Source: Closterium sp. Naga37s-1 (lineage: Eukaryota; Streptophyta; Zygnematophyceae; Desmidiales; Closteriaceae). Taken from it: a stretch of DNA of 64,000 nucleotides. The position numbers and the translations under genes are program-made. The notes beneath the pieces were generated by a model. It did not search any database. It was not told where the DNA came from and saw only the letters and a list, made by a program, of their open reading frames with translations. The stretch covers positions 62,001 to 126,000 of the forward strand of contig CANJKZ010000540.1 in the NCBI GenBank assembly GCA_947471745.1, written 5' to 3'. This document shows, piece by piece, positions 10,311 to 21,973 of the stretch (the first letter of the stretch is position 1; each line of letters starts with the position of its first letter).

Positions 10311-10322
10311 TGGAATCAGAGC
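10311..10322 (+). other. E3 primer binding site
   Basis: TGGAATCAGAGC directly follows the LTR, as in E2. Confidence 0.85.
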
Positions 10323-10399
10323 AGGTCCCCTCCTAGGGACTGTTCCTTGGGCCCACCGAAACGCGCCTCGAGTCGCGCCTGCCCCTTTTTTTTTTTTGT

Positions 10400-11215
10400 T
10401 TTTTAGCGGCCCGTCGAGTCGCACCTAGCGGCCCGTAGTGCCGCCCTTACGGTCGCGTCGAGCCGCCATAGTGGCTGCGGCGCGCCGCCCCTTTTCCCGG
10501 CCCGTCGCCGCCCTTACCCGCGGCTTTACGCCGCCCTCACCGGCGGCTTCGCGCCGCCCCTTACCTGCGGCCCCGCCGCCTCTCTCGTTGCGGCCCCGCC
10601 GCCCGTCTTCGCGGCCCCGCCGCCATCTCTCGCTGCGGCCCCGCCGCCACTCACTGCGGCCCCGCCGCCCGTCTTCGCGGCCCCGCCGCCTCTCTCGCTG
10701 CGGCCCCGCCGCCTCTCACTGCGGCCCCGCCGCCCTACTCAGCGGCCCCGCCGCCCGACTTCGCGGCCCCGCCGCTTCTCTCGCTGCGGCCCCGCCGCCT
10801 CTCTCGCTGCGGCCCCGCCGCCTCTCTCGTTGCGGCCCCGCCGCCCTTCCCTGCGGCCCCGCCGCTTCTCTGCAGCGGCCCCGCCGCCCGTCTTCGCGGC
10901 CCCGCCGCCTCGCTACGTCAGCGGCCCAGCCGAGCCGCCCAACAGCAGCGCAGCCGAGCCGCCCTGCCGCCGAGCCGCCCTGCTGCCGAGCCGCCCGGGA
11001 GCCGAGCAACCAAGCCGCCGTGCAGCCGAGCCGCCCTGCTGCCGAGCCGCCCTGCCGCCGAGCCGCCCGGGAGCCGAGCCGCCGAGCCGCCCTGCCGCCG
11101 AGCCGCCCTGCCGCCGAGCCGCCCTGCCGCCGAGCCGCCCGGGAGCCGAGCCGCCCAGCAGCCGAGCCGCCGAGCCGCCCAGTCGCCGGGCCGCCCTACT
11201 GCCGAGCCGCCCGAC
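10400..11215 (+). repeat. E3 GC-rich repetitive leader
   Basis: It has the same plan as the E2 leader but different unit content: GCGGCCCCGCCGCC spacers with CTCTCGCTGC-type fillers to about 10920, then GCCGAGCCGCC(C)TG units to about 11210. It is stop-poor in all frames. One + frame is open from 10438 into gag in another phase. Confidence 0.85.
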
Positions 11216-11294
11216 CTGCCCTGCCTGGTGAGCACAGCACCACTGTTACTGCGTGCCCTTCCCCTACTGCTTGCACTACTACACTGTCGTCGTC

Positions 11295-14200
11295 ATGGCT
11301 ACCCCTAGTGTCCTCGCTTTTGACGCTGAGGGTCGAGCCATTGACTTTGAGGTCTGGGTCGACGACCTGCAGCTGTTCTTACAGTGCGATAGGGCGGACG
11401 GTCTTTCCCTCTTTGACCTCACCTCTGGCGCCTCTCCTGCCCCTGCTGCTGATGCTGACCCCACTGTTCGCTCTCAGTGGGCCACCCGCGATGCTGCTGC
11501 ACGTCTTGCTGTGCGTCGCCACCTGCCTACCACTGAGCGCGCGCACTTTAGTCAGTACAAGAGTGCTCAGACCTTGTACGACGCTGTAGTTGCGCGCTAC
11601 TCTTCCCCTACCACTGCTGCCCTTAGCCGCCTCATGCTACCGTACCTCTTTCCTGACCTTGCTGCCTTTCCCACTGTCGCTGACCTCATTACGCACCTCC
11701 GCACTAGTGACACTCGCTACCGTGCCGCCCTTCCTGCTGAGTTCTGCGCCAAGAACCCCCCCCCCATGTACATCACTCTCTATTACATAGTCACACGCCT
11801 CCCTGACTCCCTTCACGTAGTCAGGGACCACTTCCTCTCAATCTGTCCCACCACTCTCACTGTCGACCTCCTCGAGAAGTCCCTCCTGGCGGCGGAGAAG
11901 AGCATCGTCGCTGTAGGAGCCTCTCGTGGTGACCCTCGCACCCCCATCTTTGAGGGGTGTTCTCCTTCCCCCCTGCTGCCCTCTGTTGCCTCTGCTGCTG
12001 CTGCCGACCTACTTGGTCTTGAGTCGGTCTGCGCGGCGTCTGCCCCTAGCGGGAGACGCCGCCCTGGCAGGGGCAAGGGGGGCAAGGGCGCGGGTGGACC
12101 TGGCGGGGGCGGTGGAGGTGGCGGTGGAGGCGGCGGGGGGAGTGGGAGTGGCGGTGGGAGTGGTGGCGGGGGTGGTGGTGGCGGTGTCAGCAGCGGAGGA
12201 GGAGGCGGTGGCGGCGGCAGCGGTGGGAGCGGAGGCAGCGGTGGTGGTGGAGGTGGAGGCGGCGGTGGCGGAGGGGGTGGAGCTGGTCGGGGTGGTGCCC
12301 CGCAGCGCAGCGGCTCTGGTGGTGGCCAGCGTCAGCAGCAGCAGCAGCAGCAGCGTTCGCGGGACACCCCCCCGCCCCAGCAGCTCCGTGAGTGGTACAC
12401 GCAGCGTCAGCGGGGTGGGGGTTTTGGTCCGTGCACCTACGTCCTTCGTTCCGGCGACCGCGCGGGTGAGCAGTGTGGGGGTGCCCACCCCACCCAGCGC
12501 TGCTTTGGCCGCCTGACGGACGCTTGGCGTCAGCAGTTCCCCGAGGCTAGTGAGATTCCCCGTTGGGGAGAGCTGTCTAGGGCTGGCGTAGCTATCTTTG
12601 ATCTTGACTTTGATGCTATCCTTGCTGCCATGTATGCTGTGACTATTAGTGAGGAGGGTGACTGTTACTGGTGTTTCCCGCCCGACCCGGGCATTGGTAC
12701 TACTGCGCCAGGTACTTCTGCGGCTGCTGCTCTAGGTGCCAGTGCGTCTGCACTCTCAGGTACTAGTGAGGCTGCGCTCTCAGGTACTGCGTCGGCTTCG
12801 GCCTCCCTCACCTTCACGCTTGACTCAGGGGCTTCTCGCTCCTTCTTTCGAGACCGCACCACACTCACGCCGCTTGGCCGGCCGGTTGCAGTCTCCCTGG
12901 CTGACCCCTCTGGGGGTCCTGTCCTCTCTCACTTCTCCACTGTCCTCCCGTGTCCGGCTGCCCCCTCGGGCACCTTGTCTGGTCTGTACCTCCCCTCGTT
13001 CTCGACGAACTTGGTGAGTGGTGCTGACCTGCAGGATGCGGGGGTTCACCAGTTTACTCCTGCGAGTCAGCGGGTGACCCACTGCTCGGACGCCCGCACA
13101 GGCCGACACCTGGCCACGTTTTCGCGTCGGCCGGGGTCGAGTCTCTACACCCTGACCACTGAGTCTCCTCCTGTCCCTGCGTCTGGCCAGGTAGCTGCGT
13201 CGGGTCAGGTGTTTGCTGCTGCGTCCAGGTCTGGTCTTGAGTCTGCCCCCTGCTCGTGTCGCCGCCTGTCTCAGGAGACTCTCCTGTGGCACCACCGTCT
13301 TGGCCACCCCTCCTTGCCTCGTCTTCGGGGCATGGCTTCCCGTGTCCTTGTCTCTGGTCTTCCCCGGTCTCTCCCTCCCCTTCCCTCGGGACCCGGACCT
13401 TCCTGTGTCCCCTGTGTCGAGGGGCGGCTCCGGGCTGCCCCTCACTCCTCCCAGTTTCCCCCGACAGAGGCTCCTCTGCAGACGCTTCACATGGACGTGT
13501 GGGGCCCGGCCCGCGTCCGTGGGCAGGGTCACGAGCGCTACTTCCTGCTGGTGGTTGACGACTACTCGCGTTACACCACAGTCTTCCCCTTGCGCAGCAA
13601 GGGTGATGTTACTGAGGTGTTGATCGACTGGATCCGCGCAGCTCGTCTCCAGCTCAGGAGGAGCTTCGGCTCGGACTTTCCTGTTCTGCGTCTGCACTCT
13701 GACCGAGGTGGAGAGTTCTCCTCTGGCCTTCTGCGAGCCTACTGTCGTGCACGAGGCATCCGCCAGACCTTTACGCTTCCGGACTCTCCACAGCAAAATG
13801 GGATTGCTGAGCGCCGCATTGGCATGGTCATGGACGTCGCTCGTACGTCCATGATGCATGCGGCTGCCCCCCATTTTCTGTGGCCGTTTGCGGTTCGGTA
13901 CGCGGCGCATCAGATCAACCTTCACCCCAGGGTCTCCCGGCCGGAGACCTCCCCAGCTCTGCTGTGGACGGGGAAGGTCGGCGATGCGTCTGCGTTCCGT
14001 GTCTGGGGATCTCGGGCGTTTGTCCGCGACTTGTCTGCGGACAAGCTGTCCCCTCGTGCTGCTCCCTGTGTCTTCCTCGGCTTCCCCCCTGACGCCCCAG
14101 GGTGGCAGTTCTACCACCCCTCCTCTCGTCGTGTTCTGTCCTCCCAGGACGTCACGTTCGACGAGTCAGTCCCCTTCTACCGCCTCTTCCCCTACCGCAC

Positions 14201-17174
14201 TCCTTCCCTCCCCCCGCCACCGCACTTCCTTGTGCCAGGTCCCCCCCCGGTAGACCCCCTTCCCCCTCAGGGTCCTGCCCCTTCAGGTGTGTCCCAGGTA
14301 GACGCAGTCGAGCCGGTCGAGGTTGCTGGTGACTCTGGTCCTGCTGCGGGTGCTGAGCCTGGGGGTGCTGACTCTGGGGGTGCTACGCGCGTGGGTGCTG
14401 AGCCTGGGGGTGCTGAGCCTTGGGGTGCTGAGCCTGGGGGTGCGGAGTCTGGGGGTGCTGAGCCTGGGGGTGCTGCGACTGGTGGTGCTGAGCCTGGGGG
14501 TGCGGAGTCTGGGGGTGCTGAGCCTGGGGGTGCTGCGACTGGGGGTGCTGAGCCAGGGGGTGCTGCGTCTGGAGCTGCTGAGCCTGGAGCTGCGGAGCCT
14601 GCGGCCACTGGACCTCCCCTTGTGGCGTCTGGCGGTGCGGGACCTGGCGGTTCTCCGGGTGCTTCGCCTCGGCGGGAGCCCCTCTCTCCGCAGGAGCTGC
14701 GCGAGTGGTTTGCTCGCCGCTGGAGACGTACTGCTGGAGCCGGAGCTCCTTCGACTGCTGAGGGTACTTGTGCCGCTGGTCCCGGAGCTGCTGGGCCTTC
14801 GGGTCCGTTTGGAGCTGGAGCTGCTGCGGGTGCTGCTGGTGCTGCTGGAGGTCCTGCCGCTGGAGGTGCTGTTGGCGCTGGTGCTGCTGCTGAGGGTGCT
14901 GTCCCTGCTGTGTCTGGAGTCGCCGCGCGGCCTCGGCCGTACTTCGTTCCACTCCTACAGCAGGTTCTTGGTCTTTCTCCTCCTGCAGCGTGTCCACCGC
15001 CTGTTCAGTCACAGTCCCAGTTAGAGCCCGCCTCCCCACTTCCTGCTCCCTCTCCTTACACTGGTCCCACTGGAGGTCTTGCTGAGCGTCGTGAGCCTGC
15101 GTCTCGTCCTGCGTCGCCTGTTCGTGCTGCTCGCGCTAGTGGTCGCGGTTCGCGTCAGCGTCCTCCTCCTGTCCCTGGCACGCACCGGATGTCTTTGCGT
15201 CCGTCCACTGCTCCTCTGCGTGCCCCTTTGCCTTCTCCTCCTGAGTCCTCTCTTCCTGCACTTACCGACCCAGAGTCCGACTCGCTTCGTGCTACCAGTC
15301 CTACTGTCACACGTCTCCTTGCTACTGTCGTCACTGACCCCTCTTTTGAGTCCACTGCTGCGTCTGCTCTTGTTGCTGAGCTCGTCGACTTTGCTGCTCG
15401 CTGTCGTCTAGACTACGCTGCCGGTCTTGTTGCTGAGTCTGCGTCTGTCTGTCCTCCGTCCGTCGGGGGTGAGTGTGCTCTTGGCACGGACGTCCTTGAG
15501 GACAGGCAGGAGGAGTTCCAGTGTCTGGCTGCTGCTTCACCTCATCTCGCGTCCGTACTACTTGCCCCTGAGGGAGACCCGGATGCACTAGACATCCCGA
15601 CTCCGCGCTCTTACGCGGAGGCCGTAGAGGGTCCCTACTCCTCTCAGTGGCAGGCAGCTATGGATGCAGAGATGGCGTCCTGGAAGTCCACAGGCACCTA
15701 CGTTGACGCGGTTCCCCCTCCTGGGGCGAACATCGTCAGTGGCATGTGGATCTTCAGGGTGAAGCGGCCGCCGGGCTCTCCACCTGTCTTCAAGGCGCGG
15801 TACGTCGCTCGTGGTTTCAGTCAGCGGCAGGGAGTTGACTACTTTCAGACCTTCTCTCCCACCCCGAAGATGACCACTCTTCGGGTGCTGCTGCACATAG
15901 CCGCTCAGCGCGACTACGAGCTCCACTCTCTTGACTTCAGCACTGCTTTCTTGCAGGGTAGCCTGCACGAGGAGATCTGGCTGCGCCGTCCACCTGGCTT
16001 CACTGGGACTTTCCCTCCTGGCACCCAGTGGAGCCTCCGACGGCCAGTCTACGGTCTCCGCCAGGCACCGCGTGAGTGGCACGACACACTGAGGACTACG
16101 CTTGCGGCTCTTGGGTTTGCTCCCTCTACTGCTGACCCGTCGTTGTTTCTGCGCACCGACACTTCTTTGCCGCCGTTCTACATCCTCGTGTACGTCGACG
16201 ACTTGGTCTTTGCCACAGCTGACACTGCTGGACTAGCCTACGTGAAGTCCGAGCTGCAGAAGAGACACACGTGCACAGACCTGGGTGAACTGCGCAGCTA
16301 CCTTGGCTTGCAGATCACTCGGGACAGAGCACGCCGCACCATTACCTTGACTCAGTCACACATGGTGCAGCAGGTCCTTCAGCGCTTCGGCTTCACGTAC
16401 TCCTCGCCTCAGGCCACTCCTCTGTCTACTCGCCACTCGCTCTCAGCTCTGCCTTCGGATGAGTCCGTAGAGTCGAGTGGCCCGTACCCAGAGCTTGTTG
16501 GTTGCCTCATGTACCTGATGACCTGCACACGACCTGACCTTGCATACCCTCTTAGCATTCTTGCACGCTATGTTGCTCCTGGGAGACACCGACCAGAGCA
16601 CATGGCTGCAGCGAAGAGGGTGTTGCGCTACTTGTGCAGTACGTCGGGCATGGGGCTAGTGCTTGGAGGGCGGAGTCCAGTGGTGCTCACTGGGCACGCG
16701 GACGCTTCTTGGGCTGACGACCAGGCTACGCAGCGGTCGTCGCAGGGTTACACCTTCAGTCTTGGTTCCGGCTCTGTCTCGTGGCGGGCTACTCGCTCGT
16801 CCTCTGTTCTCGGCTCCAGTTGTGAGGCTGAGATCTACGCCGGGGCCATGGCTGCACAGGAGCTTCGCTGGCTCACCTACCTGCTGACTGACCTTGGAGA
16901 GCCGCCTCGTTCTCCTCCAGTGCTGTACGTAGACAACAAGGCCATGCTGGCCTTGTGTCGAGAGCAGCGCTTGGAGCACAGAACGAAGCACATTGCTCTC
17001 CGTTACTTTCTTGCTCGTGAGCTGCAGCAGCGTGGTCAGTTGCGACTTGCGTACGTGGCCTCTGAGGCCAACACTGCTGATGTGTTCACCAAGGCACTTC
17101 CGCCTTGTGACCATCAGCGCTTCTGCACTCAGCTGGGTCTTGTACCTGTCTTGCCTCACTTGCTCTCCTCTTGA
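11295..17174 (+). CDS. E3 gag-pol polyprotein, intact, 1959 aa
   Basis: Single ORF; I choose Met 11295 because MATPSVLAF is the conserved start. Domains: gag capsid 1-270; poly-Gly linker about 270-345; Gln run; zinc knuckle C-X14-C-X3-H-X4-C starting at Cys 380; protease DSGA with Asp 510; integrase zinc region with His 666 and CX2C from 704; DD35E core Asp 734, Asp 803, Glu 839; a GGAEP/GGAES repeat linker about 1016-1100; RT with YVDD at 1633; RNase H with GHADASWADD near 1800 and TKHIALRY. All catalytic motifs are present, so it is a candidate active copy that could supply proteins to related broken elements. Confidence 0.95.
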   Translation: MATPSVLAFDAEGRAIDFEVWVDDLQLFLQCDRADGLSLFDLTSGASPAPAADADPTVRSQWATRDAAARLAVRRHLPTTERAHFSQYKSAQTLYDAVVARYSSPTTAALSRLMLPYLFPDLAAFPTVADLITHLRTSDTRYRAALPAEFCAKNPPPMYITLYYIVTRLPDSLHVVRDHFLSICPTTLTVDLLEKSLLAAEKSIVAVGASRGDPRTPIFEGCSPSPLLPSVASAAAADLLGLESVCAASAPSGRRRPGRGKGGKGAGGPGGGGGGGGGGGGGSGSGGGSGGGGGGGGVSSGGGGGGGGSGGSGGSGGGGGGGGGGGGGGAGRGGAPQRSGSGGGQRQQQQQQQRSRDTPPPQQLREWYTQRQRGGGFGPCTYVLRSGDRAGEQCGGAHPTQRCFGRLTDAWRQQFPEASEIPRWGELSRAGVAIFDLDFDAILAAMYAVTISEEGDCYWCFPPDPGIGTTAPGTSAAAALGASASALSGTSEAALSGTASASASLTFTLDSGASRSFFRDRTTLTPLGRPVAVSLADPSGGPVLSHFSTVLPCPAAPSGTLSGLYLPSFSTNLVSGADLQDAGVHQFTPASQRVTHCSDARTGRHLATFSRRPGSSLYTLTTESPPVPASGQVAASGQVFAAASRSGLESAPCSCRRLSQETLLWHHRLGHPSLPRLRGMASRVLVSGLPRSLPPLPSGPGPSCVPCVEGRLRAAPHSSQFPPTEAPLQTLHMDVWGPARVRGQGHERYFLLVVDDYSRYTTVFPLRSKGDVTEVLIDWIRAARLQLRRSFGSDFPVLRLHSDRGGEFSSGLLRAYCRARGIRQTFTLPDSPQQNGIAERRIGMVMDVARTSMMHAAAPHFLWPFAVRYAAHQINLHPRVSRPETSPALLWTGKVGDASAFRVWGSRAFVRDLSADKLSPRAAPCVFLGFPPDAPGWQFYHPSSRRVLSSQDVTFDESVPFYRLFPYRTPSLPPPPHFLVPGPPPVDPLPPQGPAPSGVSQVDAVEPVEVAGDSGPAAGAEPGGADSGGATRVGAEPGGAEPWGAEPGGAESGGAEPGGAATGGAEPGGAESGGAEPGGAATGGAEPGGAASGAAEPGAAEPAATGPPLVASGGAGPGGSPGASPRREPLSPQELREWFARRWRRTAGAGAPSTAEGTCAAGPGAAGPSGPFGAGAAAGAAGAAGGPAAGGAVGAGAAAEGAVPAVSGVAARPRPYFVPLLQQVLGLSPPAACPPPVQSQSQLEPASPLPAPSPYTGPTGGLAERREPASRPASPVRAARASGRGSRQRPPPVPGTHRMSLRPSTAPLRAPLPSPPESSLPALTDPESDSLRATSPTVTRLLATVVTDPSFESTAASALVAELVDFAARCRLDYAAGLVAESASVCPPSVGGECALGTDVLEDRQEEFQCLAAASPHLASVLLAPEGDPDALDIPTPRSYAEAVEGPYSSQWQAAMDAEMASWKSTGTYVDAVPPPGANIVSGMWIFRVKRPPGSPPVFKARYVARGFSQRQGVDYFQTFSPTPKMTTLRVLLHIAAQRDYELHSLDFSTAFLQGSLHEEIWLRRPPGFTGTFPPGTQWSLRRPVYGLRQAPREWHDTLRTTLAALGFAPSTADPSLFLRTDTSLPPFYILVYVDDLVFATADTAGLAYVKSELQKRHTCTDLGELRSYLGLQITRDRARRTITLTQSHMVQQVLQRFGFTYSSPQATPLSTRHSLSALPSDESVESSGPYPELVGCLMYLMTCTRPDLAYPLSILARYVAPGRHRPEHMAAAKRVLRYLCSTSGMGLVLGGRSPVVLTGHADASWADDQATQRSSQGYTFSLGSGSVSWRATRSSSVLGSSCEAEIYAGAMAAQELRWLTYLLTDLGEPPRSPPVLYVDNKAMLALCREQRLEHRTKHIALRYFLARELQQRGQLRLAYVASEANTADVFTKALPPCDHQRFCTQLGLVPVLPHLLSS

Positions 17175-17379
17175 CCTTGCTTGTACTGTCACATATATAT
17201 ACCTGCTCTTGCTTGTCTAGCTCTATATATATATGTGCACTCCTGCATGTGAACTGGCCTTGTGGCCTTGTCGTTGTGCTCGGACTGTGTGGTGACTTTG
17301 TGATCCACCCTGAGCTTGCTGTTCTTTGCGTGACTGGTCTTGTGACCCCTTGTTCTCCCCCACTTTGCCTATGGGGGTG
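17175..17379 (+). other. E3 3' untranslated region with polypurine tract
   Basis: About 200 bp lie between the stop and the 3' LTR. They include two TATATATA runs (near 17193 and 17224) and end with the polypurine-like tract TATGGGGGTG at 17370-17379 directly before TGTCAG. The same block occurs in E2 and E4. Confidence 0.8.
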
Positions 17380-17514
17380 TGTCAGAACATATATATAGCT
17401 TATGCTGTTGTGTAGGCTATAGTGGGGTATCCCATAGGGGGTACAACCCAATTAGGGTTCCCTATATGTACTCACTTCATTCATAGTTCATCCATTCTCG
17501 TTCTCATTATCACA
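17380..17514 (+). repeat. E3 3' LTR, 135 bp
   Basis: It is identical to the 5' LTR and is followed by the GCTGC target-site duplication, after which the E2 ORF resumes in frame. Confidence 0.97.
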
Positions 17515-17519
17515 GCTGC

Positions 17520-20500
17520 CCCCTCGGGCACCTTGTCTGGTCTGTACCTCCCCTCGTTCTCGACGAACTTGGTGAGTGGTGCTGACCTGCAGGATGCGGG
17601 GGTTCACCAGTTTACTCCTGCGAGTCAGCGGGTGACCCACTGCTCGGACGCCCGCACAGGCCGACACCTGGCCACGTTTTCGCGTCGGCCGGGGTCGAGT
17701 CTCTACACCCTGACCACTGAGTCTCCTCCTGTCCCTGCGTCTGGCCAGGTAGCTGCGTCGGGTCAGGTGTTTGCTGCTGCGTCCAGGTCTGGTCCTGAGT
17801 CTGCCCCCTGCTCGTGTCGCCGCCTGTCTCAGGAGACTCTCCTGTGGCACCACCGTCTTGGCCACCCCTCCTTGCCTCGTCTTCGGGGCATGGCTTCCCG
17901 TGTCCTTGTCTCTGGTCTTCCCCGGTCTCTCCCTCCCCTTCCTTCGGGACCCGGACCTTCCTGTGTCCCCTGTGTCGAGGGGCGGCTCCGGGCTGCCCCT
18001 CACTCCTCCCAGTTTCCCCCGACAGAGGCTCCTCTGCAGACGCTTCACATGGACGTGTGGGGCCCGGCCCGCGTCCGTGGGCAGGGTCACGAGCGCTACT
18101 TCCTGCTGGTGGTTGACGACTACTCGCGTTACACCACGGTCTTCCCCTTGCGCAGCAAGGGTGATGTCACTGAGGTGTTGATCGACTGGATCCGCGCAGC
18201 TCGTCTCCAGCTCAGGAGGAGCTTCGGCTCGGACTTTCCTGTTCTGCGTCTGCACTCTGACCGAGGTGGAGAGTTCTCCTCTGGCCTTCTGCGAGCCTAC
18301 TGTCGTGCACGAGGCATCCGCCAGACCTTTACGCTTCCGGACTCTCCACAGCAAAATGGGATTGCTGAGCGCCGCATTGGCATGGTCATGGACGTCGCTC
18401 GTACGTCCATGATGCATGCGGTTGCCCCCCATTTTCTGTGGCCGTTTGCGGTTCGGTACGCGGCGCATCAGATCAACCTTCACCCCAGGGTCTCCCGGCC
18501 GGAGACCTCCCCAGCTCTGCTGTGGACGGGGAAGGTCGGCGATGCGTCTGCGTTCCGTGTCTGGGGATCTCGGGCGTTTGTCCGCGACTTGTCTGCGGAC
18601 AAGCTGTCCCCTCGTGCTGCTCCCTGTGTCTTCCTCGGCTTCCCCCCTGACGCCCCAGGGTGGCAGTTCTACCACCCCTCCTCTCGTCGTGTTCTGTCCT
18701 CCCAGGACGTCACGTTCGACGAGTCAGTCCCCTTCTACCGCCTCTTCCCCTACCGCACTCCTTCCCTCCCCCCGCCACCGCACTTCCTTGTGCCAGGTCC
18801 CCCCCCGGTAGACCCCCTTCCCCCTCAGGGTCCTGCCCCTTCAGGTGTGTCCCAGGTAGACGCAGTCGAGCCGGTCGAGGTTGCTGGTGACTCTGGTCCT
18901 GCTGCGGGTGCTGAGCCTGGGGGTGCTGACTCTGGGGGTGCTACGCGCGTGGGTGCTGAGCCTGGGGGTGCTGAGCCTGGGGGTGCTGAGTCTGGGGGTA
19001 CTGAGCCTGGGGGTACTGCGACTGGGGGTGCTGAGCCTGGGGGTGCGGAGTCTGGGGGTGCTGAGCCTGGGGGTGCTGCGACTGGGGGTGCTGAGCCAGG
19101 GGGTGCTGCGTCTGGAGCTGCTGAGCCTGGAGCTGCGGAGCCTGCGGCCACTGGACCTCCCCTTGTGGCGTCTGGCGGTGCGGGACCTGGCGGTTCTCCG
19201 GGTGCTTCGCCTCGGCGGGAGCCCCTCTCTCCACAGGAGCTGCGCGAGTGGTTTGCTCGCCGCTGGAGACGTACTGCTGGAGCTGGAGCTCCTTCGGCTG
19301 CTGAGGGTACTTGTGCCGCTGGTCCCGGAGCTGCTGGGCCCTCGGGTCCGCCTGGAGCTGGAGCTGCTGCGGGTGTTGGTGCTGAGACTGCTGCTGTCCT
19401 TCCTGGCGGTGGTCCTGCTGCGGGTGCTGCTGGTGCTGCTGGAGGTCCTGCCGCTGGAGGTGCTGTTGGCGCTGGTGCTGCTGCTGAGGGTGCTGTCCCT
19501 GCTGTGTCTGGAGTCGCCGCGCGGCCTCGGCCGTACTTCGTTCCACTCCTACAGCAGGTTCTTGGTCTTTCTCCTCCTGCAGCGTGTCCACCGCCTGTTC
19601 AGTCACAGTCCCAGTTAGAGCCCGCCTCCCCACTTCCTGCTCCCTCTCCTTACACTGGTCCCACTGGAGGTCTTGCTGAGCGTCGTGAGCCTGCGTCTCG
19701 TCCTGCGTCGCCTGTTCGTGCTGCTCGCGCTAGTGGTCGCGGTTCGCGTCAGCGTCCTCCTCCTGTCCCTGGCACGCACCGGATGTCTTTGCGTCCGTCC
19801 ACTGCTCCTCTGCGTGCCCCTTTGCCTTCTCCTCCTGAGTCCTCTCTTCCTGCACTTACCGACCCAGAGTCCGACTCGCTTCGTGCTACCAGTCCTACTG
19901 TCACACGTCTCCTTGCTACTGTCGTCACTGACCCCTCTTTTGAGTCCACTGCTGCGTCTGCTCTTGTTGCTGAGCTCGTCGACTTTGCTGCTCGCTGTCG
20001 TCTAGACTACGCTGCCGGTCTTGTTGCTGAGTCTGCGTCTGTCTGTCCTCCGTCCGTCGGGGGTGAGTGTGCTCTTGGCACGGACGTCCTTGAGGACAGG
20101 CAGGAGGAGTTCCAGTGTCTGGCTGCTGCTTCACCTCATCTCGCGTCCGTACTACTTGCCCCTGAGGGAGACCCGGATGCACTAGACATCCCGACTCCGC
20201 GCTCTTACGCGGAGGCCGTAGAGGGTCCCTACTCCTCTCAGTGGCAGGCAGCTATGGATGCAGAGATGGCGTCCTGGAAGTCCACAGGCACCTACGTTGA
20301 CGCGGTTCCCCCTCCTGGGGCGAACATCGTCAGTGGCATGTGGATCTTCAGGGTGAAGCGGCCGCCGGGCTCTCCACCTGTCTTCAAGGCGCGGTACGTC
20401 GCTCGTGGCTTCAGTCAGCGGCAGGGAGTTGACTACTTTCAGACCTTCTCTCCCACCCCGAAGATGACCACTCTTCGGGTGCTGCTGCACATAGCCGCTC

Positions 20501-21768
20501 AGCGCGACTACGAGCTCCACTCTCTTGACTTCAGCACTGCTTTCTTGCAGGGTAGCCTGCACGAGGAGATCTGGCTGCGCCGTCCACCTGGCTTCACTGG
20601 GACTTTCCCTCCTGGCACCCAGTGGAGCCTCCGACGGCCAGTCTACGGTCTCCGCCAGGCACCGCGTGAGTGGCACGACACACTGAGGACTACGCTTGCG
20701 GCTCTTGGGTTTGCTCCCTCTACTGCTGACCCGTCGTTGTTTCTGCGCACCGACACTTCTTTGCCGCCGTTCTACATCCTCGTGTACGTCGACGACTTGG
20801 TCTTTGCCACAGCTGACACTGCTGGACTAGCCTACGTGAAGTCCGAGCTGCAGAAGAGACACACGTGCACAGACCTGGGTGAACTGCGCAGCTACCTTGG
20901 CTTGCAGATCACTCGGGACAGAGCACGCCGCACCATTACCTTGACTCAGTCACACATGGTGCAGCAGGTCCTTCAGCGCTTCGGCTTCACGTACTCCTCG
21001 CCTCAGGCCACTCCTCTGTCTACTCGCCACTCGCTCTCAGCTCTGCCTTCGGATGAGTCCGTAGAGTCGAGTGGCCCGTACCCAGAGCTTGTTGGCTGCC
21101 TCATGTACCTGATGACCTGCACACGACCTGACCTTGCATACCCTCTTAGCATTCTTGCACGCTATGTTGCTCCTGGGAGACACCGACCAGAGCACATGGC
21201 TGCAGCGAAGAGGGTGTTGCGCTACTTGTGCAGTACGTCGGGCATGGGGCTAGTGCTTGGAGGGCGGAGTCCAGTGGTCCTCACTGGGCACGCGGACGCT
21301 TCTTGGGCTGACGACCAGGCTACGCAGCGGTCGTCGCAGGGTTACACCTTCAGTCTTGGTTCCGGCTCTGTCTCGTGGCGGGCTACTCGCTCGTCCTCTG
21401 TTCTCGGCTCCAGTTGTGAGGCTGAGATCTACGCCGGGGCCATGGCTGCACAGGAGCTTCGCTGGCTCACCTACCTGCTGACTGACCTTGGAGAGCAGCC
21501 TCGTTCTCCTCCAGTGCTGTACGTAGACAACAAGGCCATGCTGGCCTTGTGTCGAGAGCAGCGCTTGGAGCACAGAACGAAGCACATTGCTCTCCGTTAC
21601 TTTCTTGCTCGTGAGCTGCAGCAGCGTGGTCAGTTGCGACTTGCATACGTGGCCTCTGAGGCCAACACTGCTGATGTGTTCACCAAGGCACTTGCGCCTT
21701 GTGACCATCAGCGCTTCTGCACTCAGTTGGGTCTTGTACCTGTCTTGCCTCACTTGCTCTCCTCTTGA
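17520..21768 (+). pseudogene. E2 pol, 3' part of ORF split by E3
   Basis: It resumes at the second codon base exactly where 10175 stopped. It carries integrase (WHHRLGH, SDRGGEF, GIAERR), a GGAEP repeat linker shorter than in E3, an extra Ala/Gly segment absent from E3, RT with YVDD, and RNase H. The open frame begins inside the E3 3' LTR at 17422, so a chimeric 1448-residue product starting in LTR sequence is possible on paper. No internal stop is seen. Confidence 0.9.
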
Positions 21769-21963
21769 CCTTGCTTGTACTGTCACATATATATACCTGC
21801 TCTTGCTTGTCTAGCTCTATATATATATGTGTCCTCCTGCATGTGAACTGGCCTTGTGGCCTTGTCGTTGTGCTCGGACTGTGTGGTGACTTTGTGATCC
21901 ACCCTGAGCTTGCTGTGCTTTGCGTGACTGGTCTTGTGACCCCTTGTTCTCCCCCACTTTGCC

Positions 21964-21973
21964 TATGGGGGTG
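21964..21973 (+). other. E2 polypurine tract
   Basis: TATGGGGGTG abuts the 3' LTR, the same as in E3, E4 and E5. Confidence 0.8.

Larger units (their letters stand above)
10176..17514 (+). mobile_element. E3: intact Copia element nested in E2
   Basis: The 135-bp LTRs at 10176-10310 and 17380-17514 are identical. The target-site duplication GCTGC is at 10171-10175 and 17515-17519. Length is 7339 bp. It has an uninterrupted gag-pol ORF, PBS and polypurine tract. Identical LTRs mean a recent insertion. It belongs to the same family as E2 and inserted in the same orientation. Confidence 0.98.

Noticed and set aside
12825-14117. Long minus-strand ORF (430 codons) repeated as 395 and 362 codons in E2 and E4
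   Set aside because: It is antisense to integrase with high GC3; the conservation follows from the sense protein. No domain is seen.
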